NCBI GenBank assembly: GCA_934307695.1
Contig: CAKRCS010000006.1
Span: 103,489-167,488, forward strand
Reading direction: 5' to 3'
Origin: an uncultured Agathobacter sp.
GTDB lineage: Bacteria; Bacillota; Clostridia; Lachnospirales; Lachnospiraceae
DNA length: 64,000 bases
The position numbers and the translations under genes were made by a program. The notes beneath the pieces are model-generated. The model had not been told where the DNA came from. It saw only the letters and a program-made list of their open reading frames with translations, and did not search any database. Of this stretch, positions 44,618 to 53,661 are shown piece after piece; position 1 is the first letter of the stretch; each line of letters begins with the position of its first letter.

Positions 44618-46291
44618 TTATTTTTTCATGTAAGCCATCCGCTTCATTTCCTCGGCACTCTTGTAGACCGTCTCTGTGATCTCGACACCGCCGAGCATCC
44701 TCGCAAGCTCGTTTACGCATTCTCCGTCCGACAGCCTGCGGATGCGGGAAACCGTCGACTGGTTCTCCACTTCCTTTTCGATCAAAAAGTGCGTATCTGC
44801 CATTGCCGCGATCTGTGGCAGATGCGTAATGCAGATAACCTGATGACTCTTTCCAAGCACATTCAGCTTCTCGGAAACCATCTGTGCGGTACGACCGCTG
44901 ATTCCGCTGTCGATCTCGTCAAAGATCAGCGTTCCGATATCGTCCCCGGCTGCCATCACCGTCTTGATTGCAAGCATGATACGCGACAGTTCACCGCCGG
45001 AAGCCACCTTTCCGAGCGGCTTAGTCGGCTCACCCGGATTCGTTGAAATCCAAAATTCTGCATCGTCCACGCCGTTTGCGGTGTAATCCGCCGTCCGCTC
45101 AAACTGCATTTCGAACCGGACATCCAGAAAATTCAGTTCCTTTAATGCCTCCGTCACCGTATCACACAGCTTAAGTGCATATTCTTTTCGGATATCCGAG
45201 ATCTCGTCCGACAGCCCGCACACGATCTTCTCCTTCTTCTTGATACGCTCCGAAAGATCGGATAGATAGCTCTCATAATCGGACAGCTTTGCGATCCGCG
45301 CCTCCTTCTCCTCGCAGGAAGAAAGGATCTCCCCGATCGTATTTCCATATTTGGATTTCAGATGATTGATGACATCCAGACGCTTCTGTGTCTCGTAAAA
45401 CGTCTCCTCGTCAAACTCCGCGGAGGATATATAATTGCTGATCTCATGGTTGAAATCGGATAACAGGTTGTCGATCTCCACAAGCTGCTGCTCCAGCTCC
45501 TCGATCGGCTTGTCAAAGCCGCTGACTGTTCCAAGCTCGCGCACCGCGCGGTCGATCAGCTCGGATGCGCTCTCCAGTTCGCCTCCGGTCGCAGCATAGG
45601 CGCTGCCGAGTGCTTCCATGATCTTTTTTCCATTAGAAAAACGTCGGAAGACTGCTTCCAGCTCCTCATCCTCACCGGCAACCGGTGCAGCCTCCGTTAT
45701 CTCATGTACCTCGTATTCTAACAGGGACAATTCCCGTTTCTGATCCTCGGTATCGAGATTGGCAGACTCCCATTCTTCCTTTAAGCGCCGGTATTCCTTG
45801 TATTCGTTAGCAAGCCTTTGCTTTTTATCGCCAAGCGCCTCCTTTGCGTACTCGTCCAGAATCTCAAGATGCTTCTTCTTGGACAAAAGCGTATGGCTCT
45901 CCTGCTGTCCGCAGATGTCGATCAGCAGCGCCGCAACCTCCTTCATGCGGGAAACCGATACCGTCTCCCCGTTGATGCGTCCGACCGCTCTCGTTCCGGA
46001 TATTTTTCTGGTCAGGACGACCATATCATCCTCCGGCTCAACCTCAAGCGCGCGCAGCGCCTCTATCGTCTTTTCCTCTTTTACCTGAAAAATAAGCTCG
46101 ACCAGCGCGGTGTCATCATTGTTCCGCAGGATCTCCTTTGGAACCTTTTCTCCCAAGGCAAGGTTCATGGAGCCGATGATTATGGACTTTCCGGCACCGG
46201 TCTCTCCGGTTAAGATATTCAGTCCGTCCGTAAACTCCACATCTGCCTCATCGATCAGCGCAAGATTCTTCACATGCAGGTTCTGTAACAT
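44618..46291 (-). CDS. recN: DNA repair protein RecN
   Basis: RecN is an SMC-like ATPase that acts at double-strand breaks. The 557-residue product has Walker A GETGAGKSIIIGSM at about residues 30-43, long coiled coils on both sides of the middle (about 150-360), the ABC signature LSRIMLAIK near 460, and Walker B LIFDEIDSGISG. AAGGAGAG precedes the ATG. It is in the chain argR-recN-spoIVB-spo0A with short gaps, so transcription is probably shared. Confidence 0.96.
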   Translation of the reverse strand: MLQNLHVKNLALIDEADVEFTDGLNILTGETGAGKSIIIGSMNLALGEKVPKEILRNNDDTALVELIFQVKEEKTIEALRALEVEPEDDMVVLTRKISGTRAVGRINGETVSVSRMKEVAALLIDICGQQESHTLLSKKKHLEILDEYAKEALGDKKQRLANEYKEYRRLKEEWESANLDTEDQKRELSLLEYEVHEITEAAPVAGEDEELEAVFRRFSNGKKIMEALGSAYAATGGELESASELIDRAVRELGTVSGFDKPIEELEQQLVEIDNLLSDFNHEISNYISSAEFDEETFYETQKRLDVINHLKSKYGNTIGEILSSCEEKEARIAKLSDYESYLSDLSERIKKKEKIVCGLSDEISDIRKEYALKLCDTVTEALKELNFLDVRFEMQFERTADYTANGVDDAEFWISTNPGEPTKPLGKVASGGELSRIMLAIKTVMAAGDDIGTLIFDEIDSGISGRTAQMVSEKLNVLGKSHQVICITHLPQIAAMADTHFLIEKEVENQSTVSRIRRLSDGECVNELARMLGGVEITETVYKSAEEMKRMAYMKK

Positions 46292-46326
46292 AAAACTCTC
46301 CTTCTACTCTCCCCATCCGGCGCATT

Positions 46327-46782
46327 TTACTTTTGTTCAATGATCCTGCGGAGATGTGTCATGATGTCCGAGGTTTCCTCGACCGTGCGGACTGCGCACA
46401 TAATGGTATCATCTCCCGCGATCGATCCAACGATCCCCGGAATATGCATCGCATCGATCGCTGCGCACACCGCACTCGCCATGCCGGAAACCGTCTTGAT
46501 CACCAGAATGTTCTGTGCCATGTCCATGGATAAAAATCCGGCACGCAGCACTCTGACGTATTTTTCTGCCATCTGCTCTCTCGCCTCGTTGAGAACAGCG
46601 TATTTCTGCTTCCCGTTGTTCATCGGGATCTTGGTCAGCTTCAGTTCCCGGATATCACGGGAAATCGTCGCCTGCGTGGTCGTATATCCTTCCTTCTCCA
46701 GATATGCGGACAGCTCCTCCTGCGTCTCGATCTCATATTTTTGCACCAGTTCAAGGATCTTTGATTGACGTTTTGTTTTCAT
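46327..46782 (-). CDS. argR: Arginine repressor
   Basis: The 151-residue product has a winged-helix domain (about 1-70, with TQEELSAYLEKEGY, TTQATISRDIRELKL) and a C-terminal oligomerisation and arginine-binding domain (GIVGSIAGDDTIMCAVRT, with the Gly-Asp-Asp motif). Arginine-bound hexamers repress biosynthesis genes. ATAGGAGGGTGG precedes the ATG. The gene is 35 bases before recN, as in B. subtilis ahrC-recN. The window also encodes the arginine enzyme ArgH at 36.9 kb, a plausible target. Confidence 0.95.
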   Translation of the reverse strand: MKTKRQSKILELVQKYEIETQEELSAYLEKEGYTTTQATISRDIRELKLTKIPMNNGKQKYAVLNEAREQMAEKYVRVLRAGFLSMDMAQNILVIKTVSGMASAVCAAIDAMHIPGIVGSIAGDDTIMCAVRTVEETSDIMTHLRRIIEQK

Positions 46783-46791
46783 GCCACCCTC

Positions 46792-47640
46792 CTATGTATA
46801 GGTTTCCATCTTTTTGCGAAGCAGTTCCAAAAAACTCAGATTGTTTAACTTACATATTTTCGTGATATTTGGTGCTTTTGAAATCACAAAACGATCTCCC
46901 ACCTTAAGCTCTGCGACCTGATCCCCATCAAAGCTGACGCAGGCTTCCTCCTCATGCTCATAGCGACGCCTTGCGACCTCGATCACGATCTCATCCTCCG
47001 CGTCTAGCACGATGCTCTTTGAATTCAGATTATGTGCGTTGATCGGGGTAAGAAGGATCATCTTCGCCTTCGGATCTACGATTGGCCCGCCGGCAGACAT
47101 ATTGTAACCGGTCGATCCCGTCGGTGTCGCCACGATGATGCCGTCCGCATGGTAGGTGTAAAGGATCTTTCCGTTTACATACACGATGAGGCTTAGCATC
47201 GTAAGATCTCCGGTGCGGTGGATCACGATATCATTCATCGCGGCTCGGCTTTCATTTACTCCGTCAAGATGCCCGCACAGCATCATGCGCTCCTCCACGC
47301 TGTAATCGTCCTTCATCAGCCGGTCAATCGCCGGAAAAACCGTACTTTCCTCCAGCTCGCACAGATATCCGAGCGTTCCGAGATTCACTCCCATAAGCGG
47401 AATGCCAAGCGATTGTACCGCAGTCGCCGCACGGATCAGTGTTCCGTCCCCGCCAAGCACAAAGATCATCTCGGTGTCCTTCGGAATGTCACTGATCTGA
47501 AATTCTTTCAGCTGCCCGATGGAATTGCTGAGCAGCCCGACCGCAGTTCCTCCGCGCGCGCGGATGTACGCCTTCACCTGTTCCGTGAAGCGCAGCTCCT
47601 TATCCTTATACGCATTTGTGATCAGGGTAAAATGCTTCAT
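46792..47640 (-). CDS. nadK: NAD kinase
   Basis: The enzyme phosphorylates NAD to NADP. The 282-residue product has the signature FVLGGDGTLIRAA near residue 60, LMGVNLGTLGYL, the second motif NDIVIHR and DGIIVATPTGSTGYNMSAGGP. ATG 47640 gives the family N-terminus MKHFTLITN; a longer GTG start inside tlyA is possible since no ideal ribosome site is present at ATG, which lies two bases from the tlyA stop (coupled translation). The gene sits between tlyA and argR, a position often seen in clostridia. Confidence 0.95.
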   Translation of the reverse strand: MKHFTLITNAYKDKELRFTEQVKAYIRARGGTAVGLLSNSIGQLKEFQISDIPKDTEMIFVLGGDGTLIRAATAVQSLGIPLMGVNLGTLGYLCELEESTVFPAIDRLMKDDYSVEERMMLCGHLDGVNESRAAMNDIVIHRTGDLTMLSLIVYVNGKILYTYHADGIIVATPTGSTGYNMSAGGPIVDPKAKMILLTPINAHNLNSKSIVLDAEDEIVIEVARRRYEHEEEACVSFDGDQVAELKVGDRFVISKAPNITKICKLNNLSFLELLRKKMETYT

Positions 47641-47641
47641 G

Positions 47642-48445
47642 CTATTTGTCCAACTCCTCATGTGCTGCCGCAACCACTGCCATCATATCGACATTCTCTG
47701 CCATAGACGTCTCTTCTGCCTTTTCCAGATAAACCAGATACTCGATATTGCCCTCCGGTCCCTTGATCGGGGAAAACTCCAGATTCAGCACGGAAAATCC
47801 GTTTGCCCGTGCAAAGGAAAGGATGTTTGACACGACCTCCTCATGCACCTTAATGTCACGGACAACGCCCTTTTTGCCGACCTTGTCCCTTCCGGCTTCA
47901 AACTGCGGCTTGATCAGACATACCATCTGTCCGTGTGGTGCAAGCAGCTCCCTTGCCGCCGGAAGCACCTTTGTCAGTGAGATAAAGGAAACATCCACCG
48001 ACGCAAAATCAAGCACATCCGCAATATCCTGCGGAGTCACATACCGGATATTCGTCTTTTCCATGCAGACCACGCGCGGATCCTGCCGCAGCTTCCACGC
48101 AAACTGTCCGTATCCGACATCCACGGCATAGACCTTCTTCGCGCCGTTCTGCAGCATGCAGTCGGTAAAGCCTCCCGTGGAGGCACCGATATCCATGCAG
48201 ACCTTGTCCTCCAACGTGATGCCAAAGTGCGTCATTGCCTTCTCTAACTTCAGTCCGCCACGGCTGACGTACTTTAACGTCGCACCGTGGATCTCGATCT
48301 GGCAGTCCTCCGGGAACGTGGAACCAGCCTTGTCCTCCCGGTTATTGTTGACAAACACGTTGCCCTCCATGATCATGGTCTTCGCCTTCTCTCTGGAAGG
48401 GGCAAGTCCCTTTTTTACGAGTAATACATCCAAACGTTCTTTCAT
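47642..48445 (-). CDS. tlyA: TlyA-family rRNA 2'-O-methyltransferase / hemolysin A-like
   Basis: The 267-residue product has an N-terminal S4 RNA-binding domain (about 3-60, MKERLDVLLVKKGLAPSREK) and an FtsJ/RrmJ-like methyltransferase domain (about 60-245) with the SAM motif DIGASTGGFTDCML and the catalytic K-D-K-type residues (KLEKAM, SVDVSFISL, CLIKPQFEAG). TlyA methylates 16S and 23S rRNA in mycobacteria; the Firmicutes homolog YqxC is less studied. Its ATG overlaps the dxs stop (ATGA). Annotated YqxC/RluD family in B. subtilis. Confidence 0.92.
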   Translation of the reverse strand: MKERLDVLLVKKGLAPSREKAKTMIMEGNVFVNNNREDKAGSTFPEDCQIEIHGATLKYVSRGGLKLEKAMTHFGITLEDKVCMDIGASTGGFTDCMLQNGAKKVYAVDVGYGQFAWKLRQDPRVVCMEKTNIRYVTPQDIADVLDFASVDVSFISLTKVLPAARELLAPHGQMVCLIKPQFEAGRDKVGKKGVVRDIKVHEEVVSNILSFARANGFSVLNLEFSPIKGPEGNIEYLVYLEKAEETSMAENVDMMAVVAAAHEELDK

Positions 48446-50298
48446 AACACCTCTAAAATCCTCGCGGCAACCGATGCCGCATCTATTCCAAGCATTTCTC
48501 TAAGTGCATTGACATTTCCATGTTCCACGAACTGATCCGGCACGGATACCGTCAGAATGGAAACATCCAGCTTCTGCGAAAATAAAAAGCTCTCGATATG
48601 CTCTCCCATGCCGCCGCTCTTTACATTCTCCTCCATCGTTACCAACAGCTTGTGCGTACCGGCAAGCCTGCGGATCATCTCCTCGTCAAACGGCTTTGCA
48701 AACCGTGCATTGACGAGCGTGCAGGAATGCCCACGCTCCTTTAGCCTGTTCCGCACCTCTTCCGCGATCGCAACCATGCCGCCAAGTGCAAACAGCGCGA
48801 CCTCCGATTCCTCGTAAAGCATTTCGCTCTTTCCAAGCACCACCGGCTCGCGGAACTCCTTCAAGCCGTCATACGCAAGTCCTCTCGGATAACGCACCGC
48901 GATCGGCGCGCCAAACGCCACCGCGAACTTCATCATATCGGAAAGCTCCCATTTATTCTTCGGAGCAAGGATCGTCATATTCGGGATCGTCGACAGAAAC
49001 GACAGGTCAAAAATGCCCTGATGCGTCTCCCCGTCACTTCCCACAAGTCCGGCGCGGTCGATTGCAAACACGACCGGAAGATTCTGTAAGCATACATCGT
49101 GCATGATCTGGTCATACGCGCGCTGTAAGAATGAGGAATACACCGCAAATACCGGGATAAGCCCCATCTTTGCCATTCCCGCCGCAAACGTCACCGCATG
49201 CTCCTCCGCGATACCCACATCGAAAAAACGCTCCGGATAGTTCAGATGAAACCGCTTTAATCCGGTTCCGTCTGTCATCGCCGCCGTTATGGCAACCACC
49301 TTCGGATTGCGCTCTGCAAGCTTTAGCATGACCGTGGAAAAAACGTCGGTATAATTTGCTTTCTTGCGCTTGTTGGACGGGATTCCCGTCTCTATCTCAA
49401 ACGGTTCGGTTCCATGGAACCGCGCCGGATGACGCTCCGCCGGAAGATACCCGGCTCCCTTCTTGGTCAGCACATGCACAAGCACCGGACCGTCCACGCG
49501 CTTTGCCTCGTTAAAGGTCTTCCGCATCTCCGCGATATTGCTTCCGTCGACCGGTCCCAGATAGATCAGCCCCATCTCCTCAAAGAGCATTCCCGGAACA
49601 AACAGCTGCTTGAGACCGCTCTTGGCATTGTGGATTTTTTGAACCATCTTCTTGCCGACACCCGGAATCTGGCTTAATGAATGCTTGACATTTTCCTTCA
49701 AACCACTGTACGCATCCGCGGTACGGAAATTCGACAGATACCGGTTCAGTCCACCGACATTCTCGGAGATGGACATATTGTTGTCATTTAATACGATGAT
49801 GAAGTTGGACTTCAGCTGTGAGGCATTGTTAAGAGCCTCAAACGCCATGCCGCCGGTCAGCGCGCCGTCCCCGATGACAGAGACAACATAGTAATCCTCC
49901 CCGGTCAGCTCCCTTGCGTGTGCCATTCCAAGCCCCGCCGAAATGGACGTGGAGCTATGTCCGGTATTAAAGCAGTCCGACTCACTCTCGATCGTTTTCG
50001 GGAAACCGCTCATCCCGCCAAGCTGGCGGAGTGTGGCAAACCCATCCTTGCGCCCGGTCAGCAGCTTGTGTGTGTAGGACTGATGCCCGACATCCCAGAT
50101 GATCTTGTCCTTCGGCAGATCAAATGCCAGATGAAGTGCCATCGTAAGCTCGACCACACCAAGATTTGACGCGAGATGCCCGCCGGTCTTTGAGATCGAC
50201 TCCACCAGAAATTCCCGGATCTCGTCCCGCAGAATATCAAGCTCTTTTGGCGTAAGCGTCTTTATATCATTTTCTTTTTGTATTCGCTCTAAAATCAT
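48442..50298 (-). CDS. dxs: 1-deoxy-D-xylulose-5-phosphate synthase
   Basis: The first enzyme of the MEP isoprenoid pathway: pyruvate plus glyceraldehyde 3-phosphate to DXP, thiamine diphosphate dependent. The 618-residue product has the ThDP motif GDGALTGGMAFEALNNA near residues 150-165, the GHSSTSISAGLGMA segment, the catalytic Glu and the C-terminal transketolase domain with GLVGSDGETHQGIFDL. ATG 50298 has GAGGGGATAC upstream. It lies after ispA and before tlyA, as in B. subtilis (yqiD-dxs-yqxC). Confidence 0.97.
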   Translation of the reverse strand: MILERIQKENDIKTLTPKELDILRDEIREFLVESISKTGGHLASNLGVVELTMALHLAFDLPKDKIIWDVGHQSYTHKLLTGRKDGFATLRQLGGMSGFPKTIESESDCFNTGHSSTSISAGLGMAHARELTGEDYYVVSVIGDGALTGGMAFEALNNASQLKSNFIIVLNDNNMSISENVGGLNRYLSNFRTADAYSGLKENVKHSLSQIPGVGKKMVQKIHNAKSGLKQLFVPGMLFEEMGLIYLGPVDGSNIAEMRKTFNEAKRVDGPVLVHVLTKKGAGYLPAERHPARFHGTEPFEIETGIPSNKRKKANYTDVFSTVMLKLAERNPKVVAITAAMTDGTGLKRFHLNYPERFFDVGIAEEHAVTFAAGMAKMGLIPVFAVYSSFLQRAYDQIMHDVCLQNLPVVFAIDRAGLVGSDGETHQGIFDLSFLSTIPNMTILAPKNKWELSDMMKFAVAFGAPIAVRYPRGLAYDGLKEFREPVVLGKSEMLYEESEVALFALGGMVAIAEEVRNRLKERGHSCTLVNARFAKPFDEEMIRRLAGTHKLLVTMEENVKSGGMGEHIESFLFSQKLDVSILTVSVPDQFVEHGNVNALREMLGIDAASVAARILEVL

Positions 50299-50308
50299 GT
50301 ATCCCCTC

Positions 50309-50337
50309 AACATAAGGCAGTTCTGCCGTATGCCTTA
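50309..50337. other. Inverted repeat in the ispA-dxs gap
   Basis: On the minus strand ATAAGGCA and TGCCTTAT frame 11 bases, and an alternative inner stem GGCAG-AA-CTGCC is possible. It fills the 39-base gap, so it may be a local mRNA structure. No T-run follows. Confidence 0.45.
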
Positions 50338-51231
50338 TCATTTATTTCTATGAACCAGAAAATGGATCAGTTCCTGCAAAAATGCATCATCCTTCCCAAG
50401 TGTTGCAAGAAGTGCCGATGCCTCCTCGGAGAGTGCTTCCACGTCCGCAGCCGATTTCTCCAAGCCTTCATAGGTCACATAGGTGGATTTCTGGTTCTTC
50501 TCGTCGCTTCCGATCGGCTTTCCAAGCTCCTCAAACGTGCTGGTCACATCAAGAATGTCATCCTGGATCTGAAATGCCAGTCCGATCCTGCCTGCTGCCT
50601 GTTCCACGATTCTTTGTTCTTCTGTGGTTGCTCCCGCTAAGATTGCTCCGATCTTCATGGCTGCCTCGATCAGTGCTCCGGTCTTTAGCTGGTAGATAAA
50701 ATCCAGCTTTTCCCTCGCGATCGTTGTCTCACCGCGCTTATCCGCCTCGACATCCACGACCTGTCCGCCGACCATTCCATATACACCGGCTTTCTGCGCC
50801 AGCACAAGGAAAGCCGCTCCGACATTCGGATTCTTATCCAAAGCAGGAAGCGCCTGTGCAGCCGTCTCATATGCATAATTCAGCAGTGCGTCCCCGGCAA
50901 GAATCCCCATCGCCTCGCCATATACCGCGTGCGTTGTTTTCTTGCCTCTGCGGTACTCGTCATTATCCATAGCCGGCAGATCATCATGCACCAGTGAGTA
51001 GGTATGGATCATCTCGATTGCCGCCATAAACGGCTCGATCGCCGCATCACTTCCACCGAACATGCGGTAGGTTTCCTGCATGAGCATCGGGCGAAGCCGC
51101 TTGCCGCCTGCCCGCACACTGTAATTCATTGCTTCAAAGATCGTCCGCTGATAGCCTTCCTCCTTCGGAAGATACCTCTCGATGATCCGGTTGATCTGTT
51201 CTACGCGCTTCGTAATCTCCTGCTCTATCAT
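50338..51231 (-). CDS. ispA: Polyprenyl (farnesyl) diphosphate synthase
   Basis: The enzyme condenses isopentenyl and allylic diphosphates, probably to farnesyl diphosphate. The 297-residue product has GGKRLRPML, the first aspartate-rich motif DDLPAMDND at about residue 85 and the second QIQDDILDVTS near 225. The bulky residue before the first motif (HTYSLVHDD) fits a C15 product chain. ATG 51231 overlaps the xseB stop (TGATG). It is co-transcribed with xseB and dxs. Confidence 0.95.
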   Translation of the reverse strand: MIEQEITKRVEQINRIIERYLPKEEGYQRTIFEAMNYSVRAGGKRLRPMLMQETYRMFGGSDAAIEPFMAAIEMIHTYSLVHDDLPAMDNDEYRRGKKTTHAVYGEAMGILAGDALLNYAYETAAQALPALDKNPNVGAAFLVLAQKAGVYGMVGGQVVDVEADKRGETTIAREKLDFIYQLKTGALIEAAMKIGAILAGATTEEQRIVEQAAGRIGLAFQIQDDILDVTSTFEELGKPIGSDEKNQKSTYVTYEGLEKSAADVEALSEEASALLATLGKDDAFLQELIHFLVHRNK

Positions 51232-51446
51232 CAAAATGCCTCCAATTCGCCGTTTTCATTCAATACCAGCATTGCTTTTTCGATACGGTCCAGCGAATCG
51301 TTCGCCGCCTTGATCTCCGCCAGTCCCTTTTTATACAGTTCAAAGGAATCGTCAAGGGAAACCTCCCCCGATTCCATCTGCTCTAAGATCTGTTCGATAT
51401 TGTCAAATCGTTCTTCCAGTGTTATGGATTCATTTTTCTCTTTCAT
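51231..51446 (-). CDS. xseB: Exodeoxyribonuclease VII small subunit
   Basis: The 71-residue helical product begins MKEKNESITLEERFDNIEQI and carries the conserved E(x)GEVSLDDSFELYKKGL segment typical of XseB. It binds the large subunit, encoded just before and overlapping by 17 bases, to make the single-strand exonuclease. Its stop overlaps the ispA start by one base. Confidence 0.95.
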   Translation of the reverse strand: MKEKNESITLEERFDNIEQILEQMESGEVSLDDSFELYKKGLAEIKAANDSLDRIEKAMLVLNENGELEAF

Positions 51447-52710
51447 TGTGCCACACCTCCGAAACCGTTGCTCTCATTCCGCCGTCCAACATCTGTACCG
51501 TTATCTCATCCTGCACCTTAAGCCCATCGACGGAGCGGACGGTCTTTTGATCCGGTCCCTCCACGAACGCATACCCCTGGCTGAGCTTTCGGATCGGGGA
51601 ATTGCCCTCCAGTGCCTGCGCCAAAAGCTGAAAACGCGCCCGCTTGCGCTCTAAGGTCTGCTCCATCCGCTGGCGCAGACGGTCGCCTGACATAGCTGTG
51701 CGCCTGCGGCTCTCCGCAAGCTGCCTTTGCATACAGTCTGTAAGCTTCTCCTCCAGCGCCGCAGTCCTTGTGCGGTTCGCATTCAACTGGCTTTGCGGAC
51801 TTACCGCGCGAAGCCTCGTCAGATAATGGTTCGTCTGCTCTCTTGCCAGCCGAAGCTGCTGCCGCAAGATCCGCTGCATACGCTCCTGCTGCTGACGCAG
51901 TGCATCCTCGATGTCACGCACATCCGCCACTGCAAGCTCTGCCGCTGCTGATGGTGTCGGTGCACGAAGATCCGCGACCAGATCCGCGATCGTGGTATCT
52001 GTCTCATGTCCGACCGCCGAGATGATCGGTGTCCGGCAGTCAAAGATTGCCCGCGCGACGATCTCCTCATTGAACGCCCATAAATCCTCGATCGATCCAC
52101 CGCCTCTTCCGACGATGATCGTGTCCACGCCCAGCATATCCAGCGCATGGATTCCGTTTACAATGCTCTCCGCAGCGCCGCTTCCCTGTACCAGAGCCGG
52201 ATACAGGATCAGCTGCACATAAGGATTGCGCCGCGTGGCAATGTTGCGGATATCCTGTATCGCAGCGCCTGTCGGTGCCGTGACGATTCCCAGTCTGTGA
52301 ATGTACTTCGGGATCGGCTGCTTATATTCTGCTGCAAACATCCCCATCTCTTCCAGCTCGCGCTTTAACTGCTCGAACTTTAAGAACAGGTTTCCCGCAC
52401 CATCTGCCTCAATCTGTCTGGCATACATCTGGTAGACACCATCGCGCTCATAGACCTCGACCGAGCCTGTCACGATCACGCGGTCGCCCTCCTTCATGTG
52501 GAAGGAAAGCCCTTTCCGGTTGCCCGCAAACATAACCGCACGCATTGCACCTGCGGCATCCTTGATCGTGAAGTAGATATGTCCGTTGGTATGATATTTA
52601 CAGTTGGACACCTCGCCCTTAACACTGATCTGACGCAGCATAAAATCCTGCGCAAACATATTCTTGATGTAGGAATTTACCTGTCCGACCGAATAAACAT
52701 TCTTTGTCAT
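51430..52710 (-). CDS. xseA: Exodeoxyribonuclease VII large subunit
   Basis: The 426-residue product has an N-terminal OB fold (about 1-100, YSVGQVNSYIKNM, VKGEVSNCKYHTNGHIYFTIKD) and a catalytic core with IVTAPTGAAIQDI, IIVGRGGGSIEDLWAFNEE and AVGHETDTTIADLVADLRAPTPSAAAE, all diagnostic of XseA. A long Gln/Arg-rich coiled coil follows (about 265-370). Its ATG overlaps the nusB stop (ATGA). The gene folD, which lies between nusB and xseA in B. subtilis, is absent here. Confidence 0.97.
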   Translation of the reverse strand: MTKNVYSVGQVNSYIKNMFAQDFMLRQISVKGEVSNCKYHTNGHIYFTIKDAAGAMRAVMFAGNRKGLSFHMKEGDRVIVTGSVEVYERDGVYQMYARQIEADGAGNLFLKFEQLKRELEEMGMFAAEYKQPIPKYIHRLGIVTAPTGAAIQDIRNIATRRNPYVQLILYPALVQGSGAAESIVNGIHALDMLGVDTIIVGRGGGSIEDLWAFNEEIVARAIFDCRTPIISAVGHETDTTIADLVADLRAPTPSAAAELAVADVRDIEDALRQQQERMQRILRQQLRLAREQTNHYLTRLRAVSPQSQLNANRTRTAALEEKLTDCMQRQLAESRRRTAMSGDRLRQRMEQTLERKRARFQLLAQALEGNSPIRKLSQGYAFVEGPDQKTVRSVDGLKVQDEITVQMLDGGMRATVSEVWHNEREK

Positions 52711-53102
52711 ACGAACTTTGCCAATACTCCGTTTACAAAGGAGGAGGACTCATCCGTTCCGTACTTCTTTGCAAGCTCTACCGCCTCATTGATCGATACC
52801 TTTTCCGGGATCTCTTCCTCGTAGCGGATTTCATAGACCGCAAGACGCAGGATTGCAAGATCCACCTTACCCATGCGGCTGGTCTTCCAGCCAACGGACT
52901 TGTCGTTGATCTCCGCATCAATCTCCTTCAGATGTGAGAGGATGCCATCGGTCTTGGCAGTAAGATACGCTTTATCCTCTGCCTTTAAGTTCTCAAGCTC
53001 CTCCTCAAACAGGCTGAGCTGTTCCGGCAACTCACCCTCTTTGTGAAATTCCACGCGGAACAACATCTTAAACATATTTTCTCTTAATTCTCTTCTTGTC
53101 AT
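52707..53102 (-). CDS. nusB: Transcription antitermination factor NusB
   Basis: The 131-residue all-helical product begins MTRRELRENMFKMLFRVEF and contains VDLAILRLAVYEIRY, IPEKVSINEAVELAKKYGTDESSSFVNGVL, the classic NusB C-terminal signature. NusB with NusE helps antitermination in rRNA operons. TGGAGAT precedes the ATG. It starts the nusB-xseA-xseB overlap chain and follows the Asp23 gene after a hairpin. Confidence 0.95.
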   Translation of the reverse strand: MTRRELRENMFKMLFRVEFHKEGELPEQLSLFEEELENLKAEDKAYLTAKTDGILSHLKEIDAEINDKSVGWKTSRMGKVDLAILRLAVYEIRYEEEIPEKVSINEAVELAKKYGTDESSSFVNGVLAKFV

Positions 53103-53125
53103 TTTTTATCTCCAGAATCATAAAT

Positions 53126-53156
53126 AATAAAGGATGCCCATAGGACACCCTTTATT
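53126..53156 (-). other. Hairpin between asp23 and nusB
   Basis: On the minus strand AATAAAGGGTGTC and GGCATCCTTTATT form about 13 pairs with two wobbles. A weak T-rich tail follows. Could be a partial terminator or processing site, allowing asp23 to be expressed more than the downstream genes. Confidence 0.5.
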
Positions 53157-53189
53157 ATACTACATCTTACTTTAATTAAAAAGCATAAA

Positions 53190-53567
53190 TTATGCCTGAC
53201 CGTTCATATCTACGCTTGCAATTCTGACATTGACCTCCGTAACATGAAGTCCTGTCATATTTTCGATTGCGCTTGCGATCTTATCCTGCACTTTTGCAGA
53301 TACTTCCGGGATATTATAGCCATACGCAATATTGATCGCAACGGAAACCCTGATCTCGTCATTCTCAACCTCGATCTGGATTCCCTTGGAAAGATTGCGC
53401 ATTCCAAGCTTGCTTACGATCTCATTCGTAATATTGCCTGCCATAGAGCTTACACCCTCAACCTCAGTCGCTGCAAGTCCTGCTACGATCGCAACTACCT
53501 CGTCTGCGATCTTAACCTCTCCCAGCTGGTCTGATTTGATCTGGATGATATTTCTGTTCTCTGCCAT
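53190..53567 (-). CDS. Asp23/Gls24 family envelope-stress protein
   Basis: The 125-residue product begins MAENRNIIQIKSDQLGEVKI and has EVEGVSSMAGN, ISVAINIAYGYNIPEV-like VSVAINIAYGYNIPEVS and VTEVNVRIASVDM, the Asp23 domain. B. subtilis YqhY is the homolog in the same position before nusB and is linked to acetyl-CoA carboxylase regulation. AGGAGGCAGTGAGA precedes the ATG at 53567. No membrane anchor is present. Confidence 0.93.
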   Translation of the reverse strand: MAENRNIIQIKSDQLGEVKIADEVVAIVAGLAATEVEGVSSMAGNITNEIVSKLGMRNLSKGIQIEVENDEIRVSVAINIAYGYNIPEVSAKVQDKIASAIENMTGLHVTEVNVRIASVDMNGQA

Positions 53568-53661
53568 TCTCACTGCCTCCTACTTCTAATAACGAATGCA
53601 ACATCCGTAGTCTATGCACATTATAGCAAACAATCCCTCATTTGCAAATCAAAAATGCAAA

